A DNA stretch of 64,000 nucleotides from Allobosea sp. CS1GBMeth4 (GTDB lineage Bacteria; Pseudomonadota; Alphaproteobacteria; Rhizobiales; Beijerinckiaceae), in the NCBI RefSeq assembly GCF_900185715.1, contig NZ_FYAS01000011.1, positions 95,281 to 159,280 of the forward strand. Reading direction: 5' to 3'. The translations under genes and the position numbers were made by a program. The notes beneath the pieces were generated by a model. That model made no database searches and had not been told where the DNA came from. It saw nothing but the letters and a program-made list of their open reading frames with translations. Numbering within the stretch: the first letter of the stretch is position 1; each line of letters starts with the position of its first letter. Below, piece after piece: positions 47,679-58,246 of the stretch.

Positions 47679-48437
47679 GTGACGCGAACGATCAAGCCGC
47701 TGGTGGCGGGCAATTGGAAGATGAACGGGCTCAAGGCCGACCTCGCCATCGCAGCCGAGATCGCCAGAGACAATGATGCCGGCCTGCGCCGTGCCGTCGA
47801 CCTCGCGATCTGCCCGCCCGCGACCCTGCTGTACACGCTGAGCGCCTCGCTGATCGGCGCGCGCATCGCGACCGGCGGGCAGGATTGCAGCACCCAGGCG
47901 AGCGGCGCCTATACAGGCGAGGTCTCCGCGGCGATGTTGGCCGATGCCGGTGCGAGCTATGTGATCGTCGGGCATTCCGAGCGCCGCACCCTGCACGGCG
48001 AGAGCAATGCGGCGGTGAAGGCCAAGGCCGAGGCGGCGCTGGCGGCGGGGCTGACCCCGATCGTCTGCGTCGGCGAGACCCGGGAGGAGCGCGAGGCGGG
48101 CAGGGCGCTCGCCGTGGTGAAGAAGCAATTGCGCGGCTCGGTCCCGGAGGGGGCGGCAGCGTCGCTGGTGATCGCCTACGAGCCGGTCTGGGCGATCGGC
48201 ACCGGCCTGACGCCGACGGCGGCCGACGTCGCGGAGATGCATGCGGCGATCCGCGCCGAGCTCGGCCGCATCCTCGGCAAGGCGGGCGCGGCGGGGCTCA
48301 GGCTGCTCTATGGCGGCTCGGTCAAGCCGAGCAATGCCGCCGAATTGATGAACGTCGCCAATGTCGACGGGGCGCTCGTCGGGGGCGCCAGCCTCAAGGC
48401 CGCGGATTTCCTTGCGATCGCGCGCGCCTGCGCCTGA
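47679..48437 (+). CDS. tpiA: Triosephosphate isomerase
   Basis: 252-residue TIM-barrel enzyme interconverting DHAP and glyceraldehyde 3-phosphate. The substrate-binding Asn12/Lys14 are in [10 protein letters not shown], the catalytic His in [14 protein letters not shown], the catalytic Glu in [15 protein letters not shown] with loop 6 right after, and the phosphate-binding [12 protein letters not shown] near the C-terminus. The start is GTG 47679, preceded by GGAGAGCAG. It begins the tpiA-secG-pyrG series, a conserved alphaproteobacterial order, and is divergent from ppiD. Confidence 0.97.
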   Translation: MTRTIKPLVAGNWKMNGLKADLAIAAEIARDNDAGLRRAVDLAICPPATLLYTLSASLIGARIATGGQDCSTQASGAYTGEVSAAMLADAGASYVIVGHSERRTLHGESNAAVKAKAEAALAAGLTPIVCVGETREEREAGRALAVVKKQLRGSVPEGAAASLVIAYEPVWAIGTGLTPTAADVAEMHAAIRAELGRILGKAGAAGLRLLYGGSVKPSNAAELMNVANVDGALVGGASLKAADFLAIARACA

Positions 48438-48554
48438 TCGCGACGGAGATCGAAATCGCCGGTGGCATGGGCGGAAAGCCCATGCTATGGGCAGCGCGTC
48501 CCGCGGGATGCCGCCATCTTGGCAGGCGCCTGCGCCATACCCATTTCGTGAGCC

Positions 48555-48956
48555 ATGCAGAACGTCCTCATCGTCATTCACCTGCTGATCGTGATCGCGC
48601 TGGTCGGCGTCGTGCTGCTGCAGCGCTCCGAAGGCGGCGGCCTCGGCATGGGCTCCGGCAGCGGCGGCATCAGCGGCTTCATGACCGGCCGCGGCCAGGC
48701 CAACGCCCTGACCCGCGCCACCGCGATCCTCGCCGGCCTGTTCTTCATCACCTCGATGGCGCTCGCGGTGATGGCGACCCACGGCCGGGCCCAGCGCTCG
48801 ATCATCGACGGTGCTCCGGCGCCGGCCGGGACCACCGCTCCGGCGGCTCCGAGCGGGCCGTCCGCGCCGAATGCCGGCGGGGTGCTCGATCAGCTCAGGC
48901 AGATGCAGAACCAGGGCGGCTCACAACCGCCGCAGCCGGGAACGCCGACACGGTGA
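48555..48956 (+). CDS. secG: Preprotein translocase subunit SecG
   Basis: 133-residue Sec translocon subunit of the inner membrane. Two hydrophobic helices (about 3-20, VLIVIHLLIVIALVGVVLLQ, and about 52-72, ATAILAGLFFITSMALAVMA) flank the family motif QRSEGGGLGMGSG and the polar loop FMTGRGQANALTRAT. The C-terminal 45 residues are Pro/Ala/Gly-rich and low complexity, as usual for alphaproteobacterial SecG. It follows tpiA by 117 bp; a 296-bp gap with repeats separates it from pyrG. Confidence 0.94.
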   Translation: MQNVLIVIHLLIVIALVGVVLLQRSEGGGLGMGSGSGGISGFMTGRGQANALTRATAILAGLFFITSMALAVMATHGRAQRSIIDGAPAPAGTTAPAAPSGPSAPNAGGVLDQLRQMQNQGGSQPPQPGTPTR

Positions 48957-48976
48957 CCGGGACGAGGCGATAAGTG

Positions 48977-49025
48977 GAGCATGTTCCGGTCGCGAAACCG
49001 GTACCCACTTTCGCGGAACACGCTC
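48977..49025. repeat. REP-like palindromic repeat, copy 1
   Basis: 49-bp imperfect palindrome with arms GAGCATGTTCCG (48977-48988) and CGGAACACGCTC (49014-49025), matching at 11 of 12 positions. The centre reads CGAAACCGGTACCCACTTTC. A second 49-bp copy lies 141 bp downstream and a related core lies between rpsB and tsf. This is a family of intergenic repeats common in Hyphomicrobiales. Confidence 0.8.
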
Positions 49026-49166
49026 GAGCAGGGGCCGGGAAACCGGCCCTTCTCTTTTGTGGACAAGCACGAGGCGCAGGACCGGCCTGCACCGACCCGC
49101 TTGGCGCGCTTTCGGTTCGATCGAGATCGGTCGAACGATCGGAATTCGCGCCGATTTGAACTTCCG

Positions 49167-49215
49167 GAGCATGTTCCAATCGCAAGAGTGGTTCCCACTT
49201 TTGCGGAAGATGCTC
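49167..49215. repeat. REP-like palindromic repeat, copy 2
   Basis: Second 49-bp copy, arms GAGCATGTTCC (49167-49177) and GGAAGATGCTC (49205-49215). About 39 of 49 bases agree with copy 1 in the same orientation, including the GGT-CCCACTTT centre. It ends 37 bp before the pyrG start, so a hairpin would lie in the pyrG leader. The 141 bp between the copies hold a second small palindrome around TTCGATCGAGATCGG but no gene. Confidence 0.8.
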
Positions 49216-49246
49216 TGGCGAATCGAACTCTAGGCGTTAAAGGTGA

Positions 49247-50881
<1,635 letters not shown>

Positions 50882-51052
50882 CCGCCTTCTGCGGCGATTG
50901 CCGTCCTGAGTGCCGCAAGGCGCGCTTCGCATTCCTTGTCGGAAGGTGAGGCGCGCGATGCCGTTTCCACCCGCACTGCGACAGTCTGGCGCATCGGCGC
51001 AGCTGACGTATAGTGACGTCCGCAGGCGTCGTTACAGGCAGGGGCGGGCGGC

Positions 51053-51454
51053 ATGACGATCTCGATGACCGGGTTGCCGGCATTTCTCCTTTATTTCTGC
51101 GTCGGATTCGCGCTGATCGCCGGCTTCGCGGCGGTCTATCTGCGCCTCACCGCCCATGACGAGATCGCGTTGATCCGTGGCGGCAATCTTTCCGCCGCGA
51201 TCGCCTTCGGCGGCAATCTGGTCGGCTTTTCCGTGCCGCTCGAGAAGGCGATCGAGCAGGCGGCCAGCATTCCCGATCTGGTGATCTGGGCGCTGATCGC
51301 CATGATCATCCAATTCGGCGCCTATGGCTTCGCGCGGCTCGCCATTCCCGAGCTCTCGCGGAAGATCGAGGAGGACAGGATTCCCTCGGCCGCGATGCTG
51401 GCGGTGATCGCAGTGCTCAGCGGCACGCTCGCCGCCGCCAGCATGACCGAATGA
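51053..51454 (+). CDS. DUF350 family membrane protein (YjfL-like)
   Basis: 133-residue inner-membrane protein with four hydrophobic segments (about 8-28, 45-62, 72-92 and 112-130). The DUF350 pattern is clear: VYLRLTAHDEIALIRGGNLS followed by AAIAFGGNLVGFSVPLEKAI. In E. coli the homologue YjfL sits in the yjfIJKLMC cluster with PspA-like, DUF1190 and glutathionylspermidine-synthase-like genes. Here the last two follow at 10-bp spacing each. Function is unproven; a role in membrane stress or envelope modification has been proposed for such clusters. A TATAGT hexamer at 51009-51014 may be a -10, but no good -35 accompanies it. Confidence 0.85.
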   Translation: MTISMTGLPAFLLYFCVGFALIAGFAAVYLRLTAHDEIALIRGGNLSAAIAFGGNLVGFSVPLEKAIEQAASIPDLVIWALIAMIIQFGAYGFARLAIPELSRKIEEDRIPSAAMLAVIAVLSGTLAAASMTE

Positions 51455-51464
51455 GGAGGCGTCG

Positions 51465-52094
51465 ATGAAGCGCTCGACCCAGATCGGCCTGGCCGCCGCG
51501 GGCGTGGTGCTGGTGGCGACCTACTGGTCGCTCTCCGGCGGAGAAACCGAGGATTCGCTGATCTACAGCAATCTCTCCGAATGCCGGGCCGCCAACCAGC
51601 TCAGCGCGAGCCAGTGCGAGCAGCGCTTCAGCGAGGCCTCGGCCAACCATCTGCGCGACGCCAAGAAGTTCAGCAGCGTCGCGGCCTGCGAGCAGGAATT
51701 CGGCTCGGGCGGCTGCCAGAGCGCGGTCTGGAACGGGGCCCAGGTCGTGATCCCGGCGCTCGCCGGCATCATGCTGGCGAGGCAGTTCATGTCCGGCGGC
51801 GGGGCCGCGCAGCCATTGCTGCCGCCGACCGGGGCGGCCTGCCCGCCCGGGACGCGCCAACCGGGCTCCGGCCGGCCCGAATGCGAGCAGCCGGCGAGGA
51901 GTTCCTCGTCCTCCTCCTCGGGCGGCTACTATGGCGGCAGTAGCAGCCGCGCGCGTGCCTACACGACGACTTCGGGGCAGCCGCTGGTGGCGCGCAACAT
52001 CTCGTCCACCGGCATGGCGAGCACGCCGAGCGTCGCCTCCCGCGGCGGCTTCGGCTCGACGTCGCGGTCGTTCTTTTCCTCGTCCTCGTCCTGA
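51465..52094 (+). CDS. DUF1190 family protein (YgiB/YjfM-like), Ser-rich tail
   Basis: 209 residues. An N-terminal hydrophobic segment (TQIGLAAAGVVLVATYWSL, about 5-23) anchors or exports it. The DUF1190 core has four cysteines in LSECRAANQ, ASQCEQRF, VAACEQEFGSGGCQSAVW. The C-terminal third is low-complexity Ser/Gly/Arg (SSSSSSSGGYYGGSSSRAR) and ends in five serines. There is no lipobox Cys, unlike some relatives. The gene lies 10 bp after the DUF350 gene and 10 bp before the ATP-grasp gene, so the three form an operon. The exposed tail is a plausible substrate for the neighbouring ATP-grasp ligase, as an inference. Confidence 0.82.
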   Translation: MKRSTQIGLAAAGVVLVATYWSLSGGETEDSLIYSNLSECRAANQLSASQCEQRFSEASANHLRDAKKFSSVAACEQEFGSGGCQSAVWNGAQVVIPALAGIMLARQFMSGGGAAQPLLPPTGAACPPGTRQPGSGRPECEQPARSSSSSSSGGYYGGSSSRARAYTTTSGQPLVARNISSTGMASTPSVASRGGFGSTSRSFFSSSSS

Positions 52095-52104
52095 GACGGC
52101 CGAG

Positions 52105-53271
52105 ATGCGCCGCCTCCGTCCATCGCCGCGGCCAGACTGGCAGGCAGAGGTCGAGCGCCTCGGCTTCGGCTTCCACACGCTCGACGGCGCGACCTATTGG
52201 GACGAGAGCGTCGCCTATTCCTTCTCGCTGAAGCAGATCGAGGAGGATATCGAGGCGCCGACCGGCGAGATCGAGGGGCTCTGCTTCGCCTTCGTCGAGC
52301 GCGCACTGAAGGACGAGGCGATCCTGCGCCGGCTCGCCATCCCGGAGGCGCAATGGAGCCTGATCAGCGACAGCTGGCAGCGCGGCGATCGCAATCTCTA
52401 TGGCCGGCTCGACCTCGCCTATGACGGCGCGGGTCCGGCCAAGCTGCTCGAATACAACGCCGATACGCCGACCGCGCTGTTCGAGGCCGCCGTCGTGCAA
52501 TGGGACTGGCTCGAGCAGGCGATGGCGCGCGGGCTGGTCTCGCGCGGCTGCGACCAGTTCAACTCGATCCACGAGCGGCTGATCACCGCCTTCGGCCAGC
52601 TGCGCGAGCCGAAGCCGGAGCGCATGCACTTCACCTGCGTCGACGAGGCGCCGGAGGACAGGGGCACGGTCGATTATCTGATCGACTGCGCGAGCCAGGC
52701 CGGCATCGACGCCCGCTTCACCCTGATCGAGGAGATCGGCCTGCTCGCCGACGGGCGCTTCTGCGACGGCGCCAGCTTGCCGATCGAGATGCTGTTCAAG
52801 CTCTATCCTTGGGAGTGGCTGTTCCGCGAGCAGTACGCCTCGGCACTCGCCGGCTCGCGCTGCCAGTTCGTCGAGCCGCCCTGGAAGGCGCTCGTCTCCA
52901 GCAAGGGGCTCTTGCCCTATCTCTGGGAAATGGCGCCGGGCCATCCCAATCTGCTGCCGGCCTATTTCGAAGGCGATCCGCGCTGTGCCGAACTGGGCGG
53001 ATCGCATGTCCGCAAGCCGATCTATTCGCGCGAGGGCGCCAATGTGACGCTGATCGAAGGCGGGGCCGTGCGCGACAGCGACGACGGGCCCTACGGCGCC
53101 GAAGGCTTCATCCTGCAGGCGACCGCGATGCTGCCGAATTTCGACGGCAATTATCCGGTGCTCGGCTCCTGGCTCGTCGCCTCGCAGGCTTGCGGGCTCG
53201 GCATCCGGGAGGATACGACGCCGATCACCAAGAACACCTCGCGCTTCGTGCCGCATCTGATCGAGCCGTAG
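52105..53271 (+). CDS. Glutathionylspermidine synthase-like ATP-grasp protein (YgiC/YjfC-like)
   Basis: 388-residue ATP-grasp ligase of the GSP_synth family. Recognisable stretches: DGATYWDESVAYSFSLKQIE, NLYGRLDLAYDG, AKLLEYNADTPTALFEAAVV, LPYLWEMAPGHPNLLPAYFE, VRKPIYSREGANVTLIEGG (ATP-grasp Lys/Glu region) and the C-terminal VASQACGLGIREDTTPITKN. Length equals E. coli YgiC (about 386). It lacks the amidase half of true bifunctional glutathionylspermidine synthase, so its substrate is unknown; peptide-amine ligation is the family chemistry. ATG 52105 lies 10 bp after DUF1190. A VOC gene follows 21 bp later. Confidence 0.88.
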   Translation: MRRLRPSPRPDWQAEVERLGFGFHTLDGATYWDESVAYSFSLKQIEEDIEAPTGEIEGLCFAFVERALKDEAILRRLAIPEAQWSLISDSWQRGDRNLYGRLDLAYDGAGPAKLLEYNADTPTALFEAAVVQWDWLEQAMARGLVSRGCDQFNSIHERLITAFGQLREPKPERMHFTCVDEAPEDRGTVDYLIDCASQAGIDARFTLIEEIGLLADGRFCDGASLPIEMLFKLYPWEWLFREQYASALAGSRCQFVEPPWKALVSSKGLLPYLWEMAPGHPNLLPAYFEGDPRCAELGGSHVRKPIYSREGANVTLIEGGAVRDSDDGPYGAEGFILQATAMLPNFDGNYPVLGSWLVASQACGLGIREDTTPITKNTSRFVPHLIEP

Positions 53272-53292
53272 CGCCAACCTCAGCGGCTCGCC

Positions 53293-54168
53293 ATGACCAA
53301 GCCTTCCGAAGCGCGCGGCCTCGACCATCTCGTGATCGGCGTCGCAGACCTCGACGCGGCCGGCCTGCTCTACGAGCGGCTGGGCTTCCGCGTCGGGGCC
53401 CGCAACCGCCATCCCTGGGGCACGGAAAACCGGATCGTCCAGTTTCCCGGCGCCTTCCTCGAACTGGTCACGGTCGGCGACGCAGGGCTGATCCCGCCTC
53501 ATGCGCCGCGGCATTTCTCCTTCGGCGCCTTCGTGCGCGACGCATTGGCGCGCGGCGAGGGCATGTCGATGCTGGTGCTGGAGAGCCGCGACGCCCCCGG
53601 CGATGCCAGCCGCTTCCGCGCCGAGGGCATCGGCGATTTCGAGCCGTTCTTCTTCGAGCGGCAAGCCCGCCGGCCCGATGGCAGCGAGGTCCGTGTCGCT
53701 TTCACGCTCGCCTTCGCGCAGAACGACGCGGCGCGCGAATGCGGCTTCTTCCTGTGCCAGCAGCTCGAGCCGCAGAACTTCTGGAATGCGGCCTTCCAGC
53801 GCCACGAGAACGGTGCGAGCGGGTTGGCCGCGGTGTTCATGGTCGCCGTCGACCCGGCCGCGCAGGTGAAATTCCTCGGCGCCTTCTCGGGCGCGGAGAG
53901 CTTCGCGACGCCGGAGGCGGGGCTGCGTCTGCCGCTGCCGCGCGGGCGGCTCGAGGTGCTGACGCCCGAGGGGGCGGCAGCGATGCTCGGCGCCGGCATC
54001 GCGGTGGAGAAGGCTCGCTTCGCCGGCTTCGCCGTCACCGTGCCGGATCTGGACGCCGTGCGGTCGCGCCTCGACGCGCACGGCATCGACCATCGCCAGG
54101 AGGGGGCGCACATCGTCGTGCCGCCCGGCGCGGCGCTCGGATGCGCCATCGTCTTCGAGCTGGGCTGA
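53293..54168 (+). CDS. VOC family protein, two-module (glyoxalase-like)
   Basis: 291 residues. The first half begins ARGLDHLVIGVADLDAAGLL and matches a glyoxalase-like domain with RVGARNRHPWGTENRIVQFP; the second half ends with FAVTVPDLDAVRSRL, giving a duplicated VOC arrangement. Related proteins are annotated as glyoxalase-like domain 3 proteins. It starts 21 bp after the ATP-grasp gene on the same strand and may be the last gene of that operon. It converges with mdoH (17 bp between stops). Substrate unknown. Confidence 0.82.
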   Translation: MTKPSEARGLDHLVIGVADLDAAGLLYERLGFRVGARNRHPWGTENRIVQFPGAFLELVTVGDAGLIPPHAPRHFSFGAFVRDALARGEGMSMLVLESRDAPGDASRFRAEGIGDFEPFFFERQARRPDGSEVRVAFTLAFAQNDAARECGFFLCQQLEPQNFWNAAFQRHENGASGLAAVFMVAVDPAAQVKFLGAFSGAESFATPEAGLRLPLPRGRLEVLTPEGAAAMLGAGIAVEKARFAGFAVTVPDLDAVRSRLDAHGIDHRQEGAHIVVPPGAALGCAIVFELG

Positions 54169-54185
54169 CGCGCGAAGGCGGCCGC

Positions 54186-56384
54186 TCAGACGGCGCGGGG
54201 TTCGGCGCCGGCATGGGCCGGACCTTCGGGCAGGTTCGCCAACAGGCCGAGCAGGGCGCGGTCATGCAGCACGACCATGCGCTCCTTCGGCTTCAGCCAG
54301 ATCACCGCGTCGGCCACGGTCTCGGCGTCGATCAGCTTGGCCTGGGCGACAGCGCGGTCGGGCTCGATCTCGCCACGCCGGCGCGGCTGGACCTGCGGCA
54401 GCATCGCCTCATGGGTCGCGCGCAGCATCGGATCGGCGTGGAGCGCGGCGAGCCCGTCGGCATCGTCGTAGCCGGCCTGGGCGAACTCCGCCTGCAGCGC
54501 GTTGGCGCGCAGGGCGATCGCCGGCGGATCGCCTTCCTCCGGGGTCATGAGCAGCCCACGGCGCTTGAGCCAGAGGCCGAGCGCCAGGTGTCCCGAGGCC
54601 CATGACAGCGGGATCGCCAGCACGAGGCCGACGATGGTCGGCGACATCCAGGCGAACAGCGAGGTCGCGATCATGAAGGCCGAGAGCCCGGCGACGAGGC
54701 CGAGCAGCGTGTGGGTGCGATGCCGACGGACGATGTCCCTGAACGGAATCGAGCCGTCGTCGCGGCGCTGCGGGTTCCAGCCGGTGTCGCGGCCGACCAG
54801 GATCTGGAAGACCGAGCCGGACTGGATCACCATCATGATCGGCGCGAAGAAGGCCGAGAACAGGATTTCGAGCAGGGCCGAGAGGACGAGGCGGATGCCG
54901 CCGCCGCAGGCGCGGCGGAGCTTGCGGTCGAACAGCGTCAGCAGCAGGCCGAACAGCTTCGGAGCCAGCAGGATCGCCATGGTGAGCCCGAACAGGTTGA
55001 GCGCGCGCTCCGGGTCGAAGCGCGGCCAGATCGGAAAGAGCCGGAACTCCTCGGTGAAATATTCCGGCCGGGCGTAGTTGACCTGCAGGACGATCAGGAT
55101 GCCGACCACGAGCTGCATCAGCCAGAAGGGCGAGGCGAGATAGGCCATCATGCCGGTGGCGAAGTGCTGTCGGGTCGCGAGGGTGAGGCCCTTGGCCCCG
55201 ATGATGCGCGAATGCTGCAGATTGCCCTGGCACCAGCGCCGGTCGCGGGCGGCGATGTCGATCAGCGAGGGCGGGCTCTCCTCATAGGAGCCGGTCAGGT
55301 CCGGCAGCATGTAGACCGACCAGCCGGCGCGCCGCATCAGCGCCGCCTCGACGAAATCATGGCTGAGCACATGGCCGCCGAAGGGCGGCTTGCCCTTGAG
55401 GTCGGGCAGGCCGCAATGCTCGGCGAAGGCGCTGGTGCGGATGATCGCGTTGTGGCCCCAGTAATTGCCGTCGCGGCCGGACCAGATCGCGAGGCCCGTC
55501 GCGATCACCGGGCCGTAGACCCGTGCCGCGAACTGCTGCAGGCGGGCGAAGAAGGTGTTGCGGTTGATGATCAGCGGCAGCGACTGGATGATGCCGGCGT
55601 CGGGATCCGCCTCCATCGCCGCGGCGAGGCGCACGATGCAGGTGCCGGTCATCAGGCTGTCGGCGTCGAGCACGACCATATGGGCGTAATGCCCGCCCCA
55701 GCGCATGACGAAATCGGCGATGTTGCCGGCCTTGCGGTGATGGTTCTTCGGCCGGTGGCGGTAATAGATGCGCGCGTCGGGCCCGAGCCGCTGGCGCAGG
55801 GCGAGGAAGGCGCGCTCCTCCGCCACCCAGATGTCGGGATTGGTGGTGTCGGAGACGATGAAATAGTCGAAATGGGCGCCGAGCCCCGTCGCTTCGATCG
55901 ACTCGCGGATCGCCGCCACCGCGGCGAAGGTCCGCGCGGTCGATTCGTTGTAGATCGGCATGACCACGACGGTCTTCCGGGTCAGCGTCTCGGCGCGCGG
56001 GCTCTGCATCAAACGGAAGAGCAGGGCGAAGAAGCCGATCACGGCGCTGGTGAAGGCGAGCGCGATCCAGGAAAAGTTCACCGTGAACAGCACGAGAAGC
56101 ACGTACTGCAGGAAGGTCGTGCGGCTGACCGACACGACGTGATACATCTCCCAGGCGCCGTAGGCGGTGAGCAGCAGGGCGCCACCGAAGACGAAGAGCC
56201 GCACCAGCCAGGGCGTGCGCCAGGCGTCCGGCGCGGCCGGCTTGCGCGCCTCCGAGGGCCGCCAGCTGCGGAAGGACTGGACCGGCATCTCCAGCCGGTT
56301 CTCGGGCGGCGTCGCCTCGACCGGCACCGGGCAAGCCGCTCCCGACACGGTCTCGGCCTGGCGGGCAAGTGCGTCCACGGTCAC
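54186..56384 (-). CDS. mdoH: Glucans biosynthesis glucosyltransferase MdoH/OpgH
   Basis: 732-residue inner-membrane GT2 glycosyltransferase that builds the beta-1,2-glucan backbone of osmoregulated periplasmic glucans. Two N-terminal helices (about 60-115) are followed by the cytoplasmic catalytic domain with VVMPIYNEST, the metal-binding VVLDADSLM and the (Q/R)xxRW-type RDRRWCQGNLQ, then a multi-helix C-terminal membrane region. The likely start is GTG 56384, overlapping the mdoG stop by 4 bp; GTG 56378 is possible. It is shorter than E. coli OpgH (847 residues), mainly at the N-terminus. Operon with mdoG. Confidence 0.93.
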   Translation of the reverse strand: MTVDALARQAETVSGAACPVPVEATPPENRLEMPVQSFRSWRPSEARKPAAPDAWRTPWLVRLFVFGGALLLTAYGAWEMYHVVSVSRTTFLQYVLLVLFTVNFSWIALAFTSAVIGFFALLFRLMQSPRAETLTRKTVVVMPIYNESTARTFAAVAAIRESIEATGLGAHFDYFIVSDTTNPDIWVAEERAFLALRQRLGPDARIYYRHRPKNHHRKAGNIADFVMRWGGHYAHMVVLDADSLMTGTCIVRLAAAMEADPDAGIIQSLPLIINRNTFFARLQQFAARVYGPVIATGLAIWSGRDGNYWGHNAIIRTSAFAEHCGLPDLKGKPPFGGHVLSHDFVEAALMRRAGWSVYMLPDLTGSYEESPPSLIDIAARDRRWCQGNLQHSRIIGAKGLTLATRQHFATGMMAYLASPFWLMQLVVGILIVLQVNYARPEYFTEEFRLFPIWPRFDPERALNLFGLTMAILLAPKLFGLLLTLFDRKLRRACGGGIRLVLSALLEILFSAFFAPIMMVIQSGSVFQILVGRDTGWNPQRRDDGSIPFRDIVRRHRTHTLLGLVAGLSAFMIATSLFAWMSPTIVGLVLAIPLSWASGHLALGLWLKRRGLLMTPEEGDPPAIALRANALQAEFAQAGYDDADGLAALHADPMLRATHEAMLPQVQPRRRGEIEPDRAVAQAKLIDAETVADAVIWLKPKERMVVLHDRALLGLLANLPEGPAHAGAEPRAV

Positions 56385-57943
56385 CAGGTCCACCGATTGA
56401 GCAGGGTTTCCGAGACCGGCTGGCCGCCGGCGTCGAGCACGAGCCTCAACTCGGAGAGCGTCTCGCTGCCGGGGTCGACTTCGAAGGCGACGCGCATGGT
56501 CCGGCGCTCCGGATAGGGCCAGAGCCGCAGGTTCTGGATCGAGCCCGGCGTCGCGGTGATGGTGGCGCGCGTCGCGGCCACGAGCGCGGCATCGCCGAGC
56601 TTGTCGCCGGTGAAGTCGACGAGAAAGCGGCGGCGGCGCGCCTGCGAGCCGCGGCCCTGGCGGATGCGGGTGGCGACGGCGAGAGGCGGCCGTTCCGGCG
56701 GCTGCCAGCACCAGGCCTGGCGGTAGGCGATGGTCGTCTCGCTGCCGGCGGCGATCGGCTGGCGCGGACGCCAATAGCTGATGATGTTGTCGTTGAGCTC
56801 GGACTCGCTCGGGATCTCGATGAGCTGCACCGAGCCCGGCCCCCAGTCGCCGAGCGGCTCCATCCAGACGCTCGGCCGGAGCTCGAAGCGCTGGTCGTCG
56901 TCGACGAAGGCATTGGGGTCGCGCTCGCGCTGGATCAGCCCGAAACCGCGCGGATTGGAATCCTGGAAGGAAGAGACCTGCAGGCTGGCGGGATTGCTGA
57001 CCGGCCGGTAGATCCACTCGCCGTTGCCGGTGAACATCTGGACGCCCGAGACCTCGTGGACCGCCGGCCGCAGATCGTCGAAGCCGCGCCGGCTCTGCGG
57101 GCCGGAGAGATAGGTGCCCATCACGCAGCCGAAGCCGACATGATCGAGATTGGCGCGGGCGAACAGCGTCATCTCGACATCGACCAAAGTGATGTCGCCG
57201 GGACGCAGCGTCATACGCACCGCGCCGGTGACGCTCTCCGAATCGAGCAGCGCGTGGATGACGAGTACGCCGGCGGCCGGGCTCGGCCGCTCGATCCAGT
57301 AGGCGCGGAAGAACGGGATCTCCTCGCCGCGCTGCTCGCCGGGGCGCAGGATCAGCGCCCGGGCCATCGCCCCGAAATTCTGGCCGCGGGCCAGCGAGCG
57401 GAAGAAGGTCGCGCCCTGGAAGAGCGCGAGCTCATAGGGCCGCTCCAGCCCGGCGGAGACGCGGAAGCCGGAGAACTGCAGGTCGAGCCCCGCAGGCGGC
57501 GGGGCGACGCGGCCATAGTTGAACTTGCCGGGATCGAAGGCGACCCGCCTGACGACGTCGTCCTCGACCGTGAACAGGTTGACCGGAGAGGAGAAGACAT
57601 AGCCGCGGTGGAGCGGCTCGACCGTGAAACCGCGATTCTCGCCGGCCCAGATCATGCCCGAGGGCTGCGCCCTGATCCCGACATACTGGTCGAAGGGCAG
57701 GGTGGCATAGCCTTCCGGCAGGTCGGTCGCGACCAGCGGAACCATCGGGCGGCGCGAGAGGACGCGGGCGGCCTCGACGACGAGGGCGGGGTCGAAGCGC
57801 TGCCCTTCGGCGATGACCGATTGCACCAGCCCGGCCCAGCTCGCCGGGGCCTGCGCCGCGGCGGGGGCGACGGCGAGCCGCGGCGCGATGGCGCCGGTCG
57901 CAGCGAGGCTCAAAAATCGACGGCGATTCAAGGATTTCGACAT
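56381..57943 (-). CDS. mdoG: Glucans biosynthesis protein MdoG/OpgG
   Basis: 520-residue periplasmic protein required for osmoregulated periplasmic glucan synthesis, thought to shape or branch the glucan. A twin-arginine signal is visible (SLNRRRFLSLAATGAIAP, then AAAQA), so Tat export is likely; E. coli OpgD also uses Tat while OpgG uses Sec. The body shows EGYATLPFDQYVGIRAQPSG, ENRGFTVEPLHRGYVFSSPV, PLGDWGPGSVQLIEIP and NDNIISYWRP, all typical. ATG 57943 begins at the signal. Its stop overlaps the mdoH start. Divergent from glmU across 303 bp. Confidence 0.92.
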   Translation of the reverse strand: MSKSLNRRRFLSLAATGAIAPRLAVAPAAAQAPASWAGLVQSVIAEGQRFDPALVVEAARVLSRRPMVPLVATDLPEGYATLPFDQYVGIRAQPSGMIWAGENRGFTVEPLHRGYVFSSPVNLFTVEDDVVRRVAFDPGKFNYGRVAPPPAGLDLQFSGFRVSAGLERPYELALFQGATFFRSLARGQNFGAMARALILRPGEQRGEEIPFFRAYWIERPSPAAGVLVIHALLDSESVTGAVRMTLRPGDITLVDVEMTLFARANLDHVGFGCVMGTYLSGPQSRRGFDDLRPAVHEVSGVQMFTGNGEWIYRPVSNPASLQVSSFQDSNPRGFGLIQRERDPNAFVDDDQRFELRPSVWMEPLGDWGPGSVQLIEIPSESELNDNIISYWRPRQPIAAGSETTIAYRQAWCWQPPERPPLAVATRIRQGRGSQARRRRFLVDFTGDKLGDAALVAATRATITATPGSIQNLRLWPYPERRTMRVAFEVDPGSETLSELRLVLDAGGQPVSETLLNRWTW

Positions 57944-58246
57944 CAGGTCCAACTTGGGCCGGCAAAGCTCTGCCGCCATGCGCTTCTAGAGCATTTCGCG
58001 GCGCGCTGAAAAGCATGGCGCAAGGCCAAAGGCGAAAAAATGGACGCCTTGCATGCAGGAACGCCATGCCAAAAGCGGGGTCAAGCTATGTCGATTGTTG
58101 GGCGCCGGGCCGATGACGGTGCGCTCGCCGGGCTTTGCCAAATCGGCTCCCTATCGGCTATCCAGCGCCGATGCGGCGCGCGCCGCCAACCGGGACGGCG
58201 GCCGCGAGCGGCCGCGCTTCCCCGCGGAAGATGTGACAGGACGACC
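57944..58246. other. Intergenic region mdoG-glmU
   Basis: 303 bp between divergent genes that should hold both promoters. I find no pair of hexamers strong enough to call. TAGAGCATTT at 57987-57996 looks like the end of a decayed repeat of the TAGAGC type seen at 63761, but no matching second arm is present. The glmU frame is open through this region without plausible coding. Confidence 0.4.
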
